DNA of 64,000 bases, taken from assembly GCA_964057225.1 (NCBI GenBank), contig OZ059895.1:20098688-20162687 (forward strand), read 5' to 3'. A program made the position numbers and the translations under genes. The notes under the pieces are model-generated. The model was not told the origin of the DNA, did not search any database, and worked only from the letters and a program-made list of their open reading frames with translations. Source of the stretch: Auanema rhodensis (taxonomy: Eukaryota > Nematoda > Chromadorea > Rhabditida > Rhabditidae). Below are positions 52,294 through 63,524 of this stretch, one piece after another. Each line of letters begins with the position of its first letter. Position 1 is the first letter of the stretch.

Positions 52294-53697
52294 TATTGAG
52301 CGTTTCTCGATGTAGTATAGTGCATTCGATGCGGATTTTTAAGCTGCGTCGATCTGTGTTATCAGATTTGCGCTAGCTTAAAAATGCACCGAGATATCAA
52401 CTGATATAAGTTCACACTTAGATCCTCGATTTTCACCCTGAAGAATTAATTTTTTCGTTGAATAACAATGTCCATCGTCTTTGCCTTGAAAAAACAAATC
52501 TAAAAACATCTACTTCTTGCTAAATTATTTTGAAATTTTTCGAAAAAATTTTTGTCAAAATGTTTTTGGAAGCAATGTTGAGTGTACATGGAAACTCAAC
52601 ATACACTAATGCATCATTTTTCAAACGATCATAACTAATTTTTGTATTAAGCGTTTCTCAATGTAGTATAGTGCATTCGATGCGGATTTTTAAGCTGCGT
52701 CGATCTGTGTTATCAGATTTGCGCTAGCTTAAAAATGCACCGAGATATCAACTGATATATGTTCACACTTATATCCTCGATTTTCACCCTGAAGAAATTA
52801 TTTTTTCGTTGAATAACATTGTCCATCGTCTTTGCCTTGAAAAAAGGAATCTAAAAACATCTACTTCTTGCTAAATTATTTTGAAATTTTTCGAAAAAAT
52901 TTTTGTCAAAATGTTTTTGGAAGCAATGTTGAGTGTACATGGAAACTCAACATACACTAATGCATCATTTTTCAAACGATCATAACTAATTTTTGTATTG
53001 AGCGTTTCTCAATGTAGTATAGTGCATTCGATGCGGATTTTTAAGCTGCGTCGATCTGTGTTATCAGATTTGCTCTAGCTTAAAAATGCACCGAGATATC
53101 AACTGATATATGTTCACACTTATATCCTCGATTTTCACCCTGAAGAAATTATTTTTTCGTTGAATAACATTGTCCATCGTCTTTGCCTTGAAAAAAGGAA
53201 TCTAAAAACATCTACTTCTTGCTAAATTATTTTGAAATTTTTCGAAAAAATTTTTGTCAAAATGTTTTTGGAAGCAATGTTGAGTGTACATGGAAACTCA
53301 ACATACACTAATGCATCATTTTTCAAACGATCATAACTAATTTTTGTATTGAGCGTTTCTCAATGTAGTATAGTGCATTCGATGCGGATTTTTAAGCTGC
53401 GTCGATCTGTGTTATCAGATTTGCGCTAGCTTAAAAATGCACCGAGATATCAACTGATATATGTTCACACTTATATCCTCGATTTTCACCCTGAAGAAAT
53501 TATTTTTTCGTTGAATAACATTGTCCATCGTCTTTGCCTTGAAAAAAGGAATCTAAAAACATCTACTTCTTGCTAAATTATTTTGAAATTTTTCGAAAAA
53601 ATTTTTGTCAAAATGTTTTTGGAAGCAATGTTGAGTGTACATGGAAACTCAACATACACTAATGCATCATTTTTCAAACGATCATAACTAATTTTTG
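52294..53697 (+). repeat. Tetramer, copy 1: G16-C-haplotype-C202 / A5-G79 / T79 / G79
   Basis: Units 52294, 52645, 52996 and 53347. Repeated with a 1404-bp period at 53698, where the first unit is chimeric. Confidence 0.85.
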
Positions 53698-55101
53698 TAT
53701 TAAGCGTTTCTCAATGTAGTATAGTGCATTCGATGCGGATTTTTAAGCTGCGTCGATCTGTGTTATCAGATTTGCGCTAGCTTAAAAATGCACCGAGATA
53801 TCAACTGATATAAGTTCACACTTAGATCCTCGATTTTCACCCTGAAGAATTAATTTTTTCGTTGAATAACAATGTCCATCGTCTTTGCCTTGAAAAAACA
53901 AATCTAAAAACATCTACTTCTTGCTAAATTATTTTGAAATTTTTCGAAAAAATTTTTGTCAAAATGTTTTTGGAAGCAATGTTGAGTGTACATGGAAACT
54001 CAACATACACTAATGCATCATTTTTCAAACGATCATAACTAATTTTTGTATTAAGCGTTTCTCAATGTAGTATAGTGCATTCGATGCGGATTTTTAAGCT
54101 GCGTCGATCTGTGTTATCAGATTTGCGCTAGCTTAAAAATGCACCGAGATATCAACTGATATATGTTCACACTTATATCCTCGATTTTCACCCTGAAGAA
54201 ATTATTTTTTCGTTGAATAACATTGTCCATCGTCTTTGCCTTGAAAAAAGGAATCTAAAAACATCTACTTCTTGCTAAATTATTTTGAAATTTTTCGAAA
54301 AAATTTTTGTCAAAATGTTTTTGGAAGCAATGTTGAGTGTACATGGAAACTCAACATACACTAATGCATCATTTTTCAAACGATCATAACTAATTTTTGT
54401 ATTGAGCGTTTCTCAATGTAGTATAGTGCATTCGATGCGGATTTTTAAGCTGCGTCGATCTGTGTTATCAGATTTGCTCTAGCTTAAAAATGCACCGAGA
54501 TATCAACTGATATATGTTCACACTTATATCCTCGATTTTCACCCTGAAGAAATTATTTTTTCGTTGAATAACATTGTCCATCGTCTTTGCCTTGAAAAAA
54601 GGAATCTAAAAACATCTACTTCTTGCTAAATTATTTTGAAATTTTTCGAAAAAATTTTTGTCAAAATGTTTTTGGAAGCAATGTTGAGTGTACATGGAAA
54701 CTCAACATACACTAATGCATCATTTTTCAAACGATCATAACTAATTTTTGTATTGAGCGTTTCTCAATGTAGTATAGTGCATTCGATGCGGATTTTTAAG
54801 CTGCGTCGATCTGTGTTATCAGATTTGCGCTAGCTTAAAAATGCACCGAGATATCAACTGATATATGTTCACACTTATATCCTCGATTTTCACCCTGAAG
54901 AAATTATTTTTTCGTTGAATAACATTGTCCATCGTCTTTGCCTTGAAAAAAGGAATCTAAAAACATCTACTTCTTGCTAAATTATTTTGAAATTTTTCGA
55001 AAAAATTTTTGTCAAAATGTTTTTGGAAGCAATGTTGAGTGTACATGGAAACTCAACATACACTAATGCATCATTTTTCAAACGATCATAACTAATTTTT
55101 G
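53698..55101 (+). repeat. Tetramer, copy 2, starting with a chimeric monomer
   Basis: Unit 53698 begins as A5/A16 (like the A5/G79 unit at 55102) and continues with A116 through C202 (like 52294). The switch lies between positions 17 and 115 (53714-53812). Then come 54049 A5/G79, 54400 T79 and 54751 G79. This is the structure expected from an exchange shifted by four units. Confidence 0.85.
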
Positions 55102-56856
55102 TATTAAGCGTTTCTCAATGTAGTATAGTGCATTCGATGCGGATTTTTAAGCTGCGTCGATCTGTGTTATCAGATTTGCGCTAGCTTAAAAATGCACCGA
55201 GATATCAACTGATATATGTTCACACTTATATCCTCGATTTTCACCCTGAAGAAATTATTTTTTCGTTGAATAACATTGTCCATCGTCTTTGCCTTGAAAA
55301 AAGGAATCTAAAAACATCTACTTCTTGCTAAATTATTTTGAAATTTTTCGAAAAAATTTTTGTCAAAATGTTTTTGGAAGCAATGTTGAGTGTACATGGA
55401 AACTCAACATACACTAATGCATCATTTTTCAAACGATCATAACTAATTTTTGTATTGAGCGTTTCTCAATGTAGTATAGTGCATTCGATGCGGATTTTTA
55501 AGCTGCGTCGATCTGTGTTATCAGATTTGCGCTAGCTTAAAAATGCACCGAGATATCAACTGATATAAGTTCACACTTAGATCCTCGATTTTCACCCTGA
55601 AGAATTAATTTTTTCGTTGAATAACAATGTCCATCGTCTTTGCCTTGAAAAAAGAAATCTAAAAACATCTACTTCTTGCTAAATTATTTTGAAATTTTTC
55701 GAAAAAATTTTTGTCAAAATGTTTTTGGAAGCAATGTTGAGTGTACATGGAAACTCAACATACACTAATGCATCATTTTTCAAACGATCATAACTAATTT
55801 TTGTATTGAGCGTTTCTCAATGTAGTATAGTGCATTCGATGCGGATTTTTAAGCTGCGTCGATCTGTGTTATCAGATTTGCGCTAGCTTAAAAATGCACC
55901 GAGATATCAACTGATATATGTTCACACTTATATCCTCGATTTTCACCCTGAAGAAATTATTTTTTCGTTGAATAACATTGTCCATCGTCTTTGCCTTGAA
56001 AAAAGGAATCTAAAAACATCTACTTCTTGCTAAATTATTTTGAAATTTTTCGAAAAAATTTTTGTCAAAATGTTTTTGGAAGCAATGTTGAGTGTACATG
56101 GAAACTCAACATACACTAATGCATCATTTTTCAAACGATCATAACTAATTTTTGTATTGAGCGTTTCTCGATGTAGTATAGTGCATTCGATGCGGATTTT
56201 TAAGCTGCGTCGATCTGTGTTATCAGATTTGCGCTAGCTTAAAAATGCACCGAGATATCAACTGATATATGTTCACACTTATATCCTCGATTTTCACCCT
56301 GAAGAAATTATTTTTTCGTTGAATAACATTGTCCATCGTCTTTGCCTCGAAAAAAGGAATCTAAAAACATCTACTTCTTGCTAAATTATTTTGAAATTTT
56401 TCGAAAAAATTTTTGTCAAAATGTTTTTGGAAGCAATGTTGAGTGTACATGGAAACTCAACATACACTAATGCATCATTTTTCAAACGATCATAACTAAT
56501 TTTTGTATTGAGCGTTTCTCAATGTAGTATAGTGCATTCGATGCGGATTTTTAAGCTGCGTCGATCTGTGTTATCAGATTTGCGCTAGCTTAAAAATGCA
56601 CCGAGATATCAACTGATATATGTTCACACTTATATCCTCGATTTTCACCCTGAAGAAATTATTTTTTCGTTGAATAACATTGTCCATCGTCTTTGCCTTG
56701 AAAAAAGGAATCTAAAAACATCTACTTCTTGCTAAATTATTTTGAAATTTTTCGAAAAAATTTTTGTCAAAATGTTTTTGGAAGCAATGTTGAGTGTACA
56801 TGGAAACTCAACATACACTAATGCATCATTTTTCAAACGATCATAACTAATTTTTG
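55102..56856 (+). repeat. Five mixed monomers
   Basis: 55102 A5/G79; 55453 C-haplotype with G5/A16 and A203; 55804 G79; 56155 G16/G79 with T194C (CCTCGAAAA); 56506 G79. Confidence 0.85.
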
Positions 56857-57207
56857 TATTGAGCGTTTCTCAATGTAGTATAGTGCATTCGATGCGGATT
56901 TTTAAGCTGCGTCGATCTGTGTTATCAGATTTGCTCTAGCTTAAAAATGCACCGAGATATCAACTGATATATGTTCACACTTAGATCCTCGATTTTCACC
57001 CTGAAGAATTAATTTTTTCGTTGAATAACAATGTCCATCGTCTTTGCCTTGAAAAAAGGAATCTAAAAACATCTACTTCTTGCTAAATTATTTTGAAATT
57101 TTTCGAAAAAATTTTTGTCAAAATGTTTTTGGAAGCAATGTTGAGTGTACATGGAAACTCAACATACACTAATGCATCATTTTTCAAACGATCATAACTA
57201 ATTTTTG
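56857..57207 (+). repeat. Mosaic monomer with a short C-haplotype tract
   Basis: A T79/T116 unit that has only G128, T153, A155 and A175 of the C-haplotype, then G203. The tract is at least 48 bp (56984-57031) and at most 86 bp. A double switch within one unit suggests gene conversion rather than a simple crossover. Confidence 0.82.
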
Positions 57208-57558
57208 TATTGAGCGTTTCTCAATGTAGTATAGTGCATTCGATGCGGATTTTTAAGCTGCGTCGATCTGTGTTATCAGATTTGCGCTAGCTTAAAAATG
57301 CACCGAGATATCAACTGATATATGTTCACACTTATATCCTCGATTTTCACCCTGAAGAAATTATTTTTTCGTTGAATAACATTGTCCATCGTCTTTGCCT
57401 TGAAAAAAGGAATCTAAAAACATCTACTTCTTGCTAAATTATTTTGAAATTTTTCGAAAAAATTTTTGTCAAAATGTTTTTGGAAGCAATGTTGAGTGTA
57501 CATGGAAACTCAACATACACTAATGCATCATTTTTCAAACGATCATAACTAATTTTTG
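57208..57558 (+). repeat. Plain G79/G203 monomer
   Basis: No distinguishing change seen. Confidence 0.85.
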
Positions 57559-58611
57559 TATTAAGCGTTTCTCAATGTAGTATAGTGCATTCGATGCGGA
57601 TTTTTAAGCTGCGTCGATCTGTGTTATCAGATTTGCTCTAGCTTAAAAATGCACCGAGATATCAACTGATATATGTTCACACTTATATCCTCGATTTTCA
57701 CCCTGAAGAAATTATTTTTTCGTTGAATAACATTGTCCATCGTCTTTGCCTTGAAAAAAGGAATCTAAAAACATCTACTTCTTGCTAAATTATTTTGAAA
57801 TTTTTCGAAAAAATTTTTGTCAAAATGTTTTTGGAAGCAATGTTGAGTGTACATGGAAACTCAACATACACTAATGCATCATTTTTCAAACGATCATAAC
57901 TAATTTTTGTATTAAGCGTTTCTCAATGTAGTATAGTGCATTCGATGCGGATTTTTAAGCTGCGTCGATCTGTGTTATCAGATTTGCTCTAGCTTAAAAA
58001 TGCACCGAGATATCAACTGATATATGTTCACACTTATATCCTCGATTTTCACCCTGAAGAAATTATTTTTTCGTTGAATAACATTGTCCATCGTCTTTGC
58101 CTTGAAAAAAGGAATCTAAAAACATCTACTTCTTGCTAAATTATTTTGAAATTTTTCGAAAAAATTTTTGTCAAAATGTTTTTGGAAGCAATGTTGAGTG
58201 TACATGGAAACTCAACATACACTAATGCATCATTTTTCAAACGATCATAACTAATTTTTGTATTGAGCGTTTCTCGATGTAGTATAGTGCATTCGATGCG
58301 GATTTTTAAGCTGCGTCGATCTGTGTTATCAGATTTGCGCTAGCTTAAAAATGCACCGAGATATCAACTGATATATGTTCACACTTATATCCTCGATTTT
58401 CACCCTGAAGAAATTATTTTTTCGTTGAATAACATTGTCCATCGTCTTTGCCTTGAAAAAAGGAATCTAAAAACATCTACTTCTTGCTAAATTATTTCGA
58501 AATTTTTCGAAAAAATTTTTGTCAAAATGTTTTTGGAAGCAATGTTGAGTGTACATGGAAACTCAACATACACTAATGCATCATTTTTCAAACGATCATA
58601 ACTAATTTTTG
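57559..58611 (+). repeat. Trimer A5-T79 / A5-T79 / G16
   Basis: Units 57559, 57910 and 58261. The third is G16/G79/T116 with a private T-to-C (TTATTTCGA). The following trimer (58612-59664) has the same order, but its G16 unit carries the C-haplotype and C202. Confidence 0.8.
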
Positions 58612-61600
58612 TATTAAGCGTTTCTCAATGTAGTATAGTGCATTCGATGCGGATTTTTAAGCTGCGTCGATCTGTGTTATCAGATTTGCTCTAGCTTAAA
58701 AATGCACCGAGATATCAACTGATATATGTTCACACTTATATCCTCGATTTTCACCCTGAAGAAATTATTTTTTCGTTGAATAACATTGTCCATCGTCTTT
58801 GCCTTGAAAAAAGGAATCTAAAAACATCTACTTCTTGCTAAATTATTTTGAAATTTTTCGAAAAAATTTTTGTCAAAATGTTTTTGGAAGCAATGTTGAG
58901 TGTACATGGAAACTCAACATACACTAATGCATCATTTTTCAAACGATCATAACTAATTTTTGTATTAAGCGTTTCTCAATGTAGTATAGTGCATTCGATG
59001 CGGATTTTTAAGCTGCGTCGATCTGTGTTATCAGATTTGCTCTAGCTTAAAAATGCACCGAGATATCAACTGATATATGTTCACACTTATATCCTCGATT
59101 TTCACCCTGAAGAAATTATTTTTTCGTTGAATAACATTGTCCATCGTCTTTGCCTTGAAAAAAGGAATCTAAAAACATCTACTTCTTGCTAAATTATTTT
59201 GAAATTTTTCGAAAAAATTTTTGTCAAAATGTTTTTGGAAGCAATGTTGAGTGTACATGGAAACTCAACATACACTAATGCATCATTTTTCAAACGATCA
59301 TAACTAATTTTTGTATTGAGCGTTTCTCGATGTAGTATAGTGCATTCGATGCGGATTTTTAAGCTGCGTCGATCTGTGTTATCAGATTTGCGCTAGCTTA
59401 AAAATGCACCGAGATATCAACTGATATAAGTTCACACTTAGATCCTCGATTTTCACCCTGAAGAATTAATTTTTTCGTTGAATAACAATGTCCATCGTCT
59501 TTGCCTTGAAAAAACAAATCTAAAAACATCTACTTCTTGCTAAATTATTTTGAAATTTTTCGAAAAAATTTTTGTCAAAATGTTTTTGGAAGCAATGTTG
59601 AGTGTACATGGAAACTCAACATACACTAATGCATCATTTTTCAAACGATCATAACTAATTTTTGTATTGAGCGTTTCTCAATGTAGTATAGTGCATTCGA
59701 TGCGGATTTTTAAGCTGCGTCGATCTGTGTTATCAGATTTGCGCTAGCTTAAAAATGCACCGAGATATCAACTGATATATGTTCACACTTATATCCTCGA
59801 TTTTCACCCTGAAGAAATTATTTTTTCGTTGAATAACATTGTCCATCGGCTTTGCCTTGAAAAAAGGAATCTAAAAACATCTACTTCTTGCTAAATTATT
59901 TTGAAATTTTTCGAAAAAATTTTTGTCAAAATGTTTTTGGAAGCAATGTTGAGTGTACATGGAAACTCAACATACACTAATGCATCATTTTTCAAACGAT
60001 CATAACTAATTTTTGTATTGAGCGTTTCTCAATGTAGTATAGTGCATTCGATGCGGATTTTTAAGCTGCGTCGATCTGTGTTATCAGATTTGCGCTAGCT
60101 TAAAAATGCACCGAGATATCAACTGATATATGTTCACACTTATATCCTCGATTTTCACCCTGAAGAAATTATTTTTTCGTTGAATAACATTGTCCATCGT
60201 CTTTGCCTTGAAAAAAGGAATCTAAAAACATCTACTTCTTGCTAAATTATTTTGAAATTTTTCGAAAAAATTTTTGTCAAAATGTTTTTGGAAGCAATGT
60301 TGAGTGTACATGGAAACTCAACATACACTAATGCATCATTTTTCAAACGATCATAACTAATTTTTGTATTGAGCGTTTCTCAATGTAGTATAGTGCATTC
60401 GATGCGGATTTTTAAGCTGCGTCGATCTGTGTTATCAGATTTGCTCTAGCTTAAAAATGCACCGAGATATCAACTGATATATGTTCACACTTATATCCTC
60501 GATTTTCACCCTGAAGAAATTATTTTTTCGTTGAATAACATTGTCCATCGTCTTTGCCTTGAAAAAGGAATCTAAAAACATCTACTTCTTGCTAAATTAT
60601 TTTGAAATTTTTCGAAAAAATTTTTGTCAAAATGTTTTTGGAAGCAATGTTGAGTGTACATGGAAACTCAACATACACTAATGCATCATTTTTCAAACGA
60701 TCATAACTAATTTTTGTATTGAGCGTTTCTCAATGTAGTATAGTGCATTCGATGCGGATTTTTAAGCTGCGTCGATCTGTGTTATCAGATTTGCGCTAGC
60801 TTAAAAATGCACCGAGATATCAACTGATATATGTTCACACTTATATCCTCGATTTTCACCCTGAAGAAATTATTTTTTCGTTGAATAACATTGTCCATCG
60901 TCTTTGCCTTGAAAAAAGGAATCTAAAAACATCTACTTCTTGCTAAATTATTTTGAAATTTTTCGAAAAAATTTTTGTCAAAATGTTTTTGGAAGCAATG
61001 TTGAGTGTACATGGAAACTCAACATACACTAATGCATCATTTTTCAAACGATCATAACTAATTTTTGTATTAAGCGTTTCTCAATGTAGTATAGTGCATT
61101 CGATGCGGATTTTTAAGCTGCGTCGATCTGTGTTATCAGATTTGCTCTAGCTTAAAAATGCACCGAGATATCAACTGATATATGTTCACACTTATATCCT
61201 CGATTTTCACCCTGAAGAAATTATTTTTTCGTTGAATAACATTGTCCATCGTCTTTGCCTTGAAAAAAGGAATCTAAAAACATCTACTTCTTGCTAAATT
61301 ATTTTGAAATTTTTCGAAAAAATTTTTGTCAAAATGTTTTTGGAAGCAATGTTGAGTGTACATGGAAACTCAACATACACTAATGCATCATTTTTCAAAC
61401 GATCATAACTAATTTTTGTATTAAGCGTTTCTCAATGTAGTATAGTGCATTCGATGCGGATTTTTAAGCTGCGTCGATCTGTGTTATCAGATTTGCTCTA
61501 GCTTAAAAATGCACCGAGATATCAACTGATATATGTTCACACTTATATCCTCGATTTTCACCCTGAAGAAATTATTTTTTCGTTGAATAACATTGTCCAT

Positions 61601-63524
61601 CGTCTTTGCCTTGAAAAAAGGAATCTAAAAACATCTACTTCTTGCTAAATTATTTTGAAATTTTTCGAAAAAATTTTTGTCAAAATGTTTTTGGAAGCAA
61701 TGTTGAGTGTACATGGAAACTCAACATACACTAATGCATCATTTTTCAAACGATCATAACTAATTTTTGTATTAAGCGTTTCTCAATGTAGTATAGTGCA
61801 TTCGATGCGGATTTTTAAGCTGCGTCGATCTGTGTTATCAGATTTGCTCTAGCTTAAAAATGCACCGAGATATCAACTGATATATGTTCACACTTATATC
61901 CTCGATTTTCACCCTGAAGAAATTATTTTTTCGTTGAATAACATTGTCCATCGTCTTTGCCTTGAAAAAAGGAATCTAAAAACATCTACTTCTTGCTAAA
62001 TTATTTTGAAATTTTTCGAAAAAATTTTTGTCAAAATGTTTTTGGAAGCAATGTTGAGTGTACATGGAAACTCAACATACACTAATGCATCATTTTTCAA
62101 ACGATCATAACTAATTTTTGTATTGAGCGTTTCTCGATGTAGTATAGTGCATTCGATGCGGATTTTTAAGCTGCGTCGATCTGTGTTATCAGATTTGCGC
62201 TAGCTTAAAAATGCACCGAGATATCAACTGATATAAGTTCACACTTAGATCCTCGATTTTCACCCTGAAGAATTAATTTTTTCGTTGAATAACAATGTCC
62301 ATCGTCTTTGCCTTGAAAAAACAAATCTAAAAACATCTACTTCTTGCTAAATTATTTTGAAATTTTTCGAAAAAATTTTTGTCAAAATGTTTTTGGAAGC
62401 AATGTTGAGTGTACATGGAAACTCAACATACACTAATGCATCATTTTTCAAACGATCATAACTAATTTTTGTATTAAGCGTTTCTCAATGTAGTATAGTG
62501 CATTCGATGCGGATTTTTAAGCTGCGTCGATCTGTGTTATCAGATTTGCGCTAGCTTAAAAATGCACCGAGATATCAACTGATATATGTTCACACTTATA
62601 TCCTCGATTTTCACCCTGAAGAAATTATTTTTTCGTTGAATAACATTGTCCATCGTCTTTGCCTTGAAAAAAGGAATCTAAAAACATCTACTTCTTGCTA
62701 AATTATTTTGAAATTTTTCGAAAAAATTTTTGTCAAAATGTTTTTGGAAGCAATGTTGAGTGTACATGGAAACTCAACATACACTAATGCATCATTTTTC
62801 AAACGATCATAACTAATTTTTGTATTGAGCGTTTCTCAATGTAGTATAGTGCATTCGATGCGGATTTTTAAGCTGCGTCGATCTGTGTTATCAGATTTGC
62901 TCTAGCTTAAAAATGCACCGAGATATCAACTGATATATGTTCACACTTATATCCTCGATTTTCACCCTGAAGAAATTATTTTTTCGTTGAATAACATTGT
63001 CCATCGTCTTTGCCTTGAAAAAAGGAATCTAAAAACATCTACTTCTTGCTAAATTATTTTGAAATTTTTCGAAAAAATTTTTGTCAAAATGTTTTTGGAA
63101 GCAATGTTGAGTGTACATGGAAACTCAACATACACTAATGCATCATTTTTCAAACGATCATAACTAATTTTTGTATTGAGCGTTTCTCAATGTAGTATAG
63201 TGCATTCGATGCGGATTTTTAAGCTGCGTCGATCTGTGTTATCAGATTTGCGCTAGCTTAAAAATGCACCGAGATATCAACTGATATATGTTCACACTTA
63301 TATCCTCGATTTTCACCCTGAAGAAATTATTTTTTCGTTGAATAACATTGTCCATCGTCTTTGCCTTGAAAAAAGAAATCTAAAAACATCTACTTCTTGC
63401 TAAATTATTTTGAAATTTTTCGAAAAAATTTTTGTCAAAATGTTTTTGGAAGCAATGTTGAGTGTACATGGAAACTCAACATACACTAATGCATCATTTT
63501 TCAAACGATCATAACTAATTTTTG
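58612..63524 (+). repeat. Long-range duplication, right copy (14 monomers)
   Basis: Units: 58612 and 58963 A5/T79; 59314 G16/C-haplotype/C202; 59665 G185; 60016 G79; 60367 T79 (350 bp); 60717 G79; 61068, 61419 and 61770 A5/T79; 62121 G16/C-haplotype/C202; 62472 A5/G79; 62823 T79; 63174 G79 with A203. The C202 units at 48784 and 59314 are exactly 10530 bp apart (30 monomers). The following unit (63525, A5/G79) is the type inferred as parent of the chimera at 53698. Confidence 0.85.
60367..60716 (+). repeat. 350-bp monomer (A-run shortened by one)
   Basis: T79 unit reading CCTTGAAAAAGGAATC, one A fewer than usual. The same change is in the unit at 39659, so it is either recurrent slippage or a homopolymer read error. 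Confidence 0.8.

Larger units (their letters stand above)
48082..53697 (+). repeat. Long-range duplication, left copy (16 monomers)
   Basis: Order: 48082 and 48433 A5/T79; 48784 G16/C-haplotype/C202; 49135 and 49486 G185; 49837 G79; 50188 T79; 50539 G79 with private changes TATCTTCG and TTGTCTTG; 50890, 51241 and 51592 A5/T79; 51943 chimera; 52294 G16/C-haplotype/C202; 52645 A5/G79; 52996 T79; 53347 G79. If one G185 unit and the chimera are removed, it matches 58612-63524 unit for unit. The unit at 50890 has two private changes (GCGAATTTTTCAGC). Confidence 0.85.
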
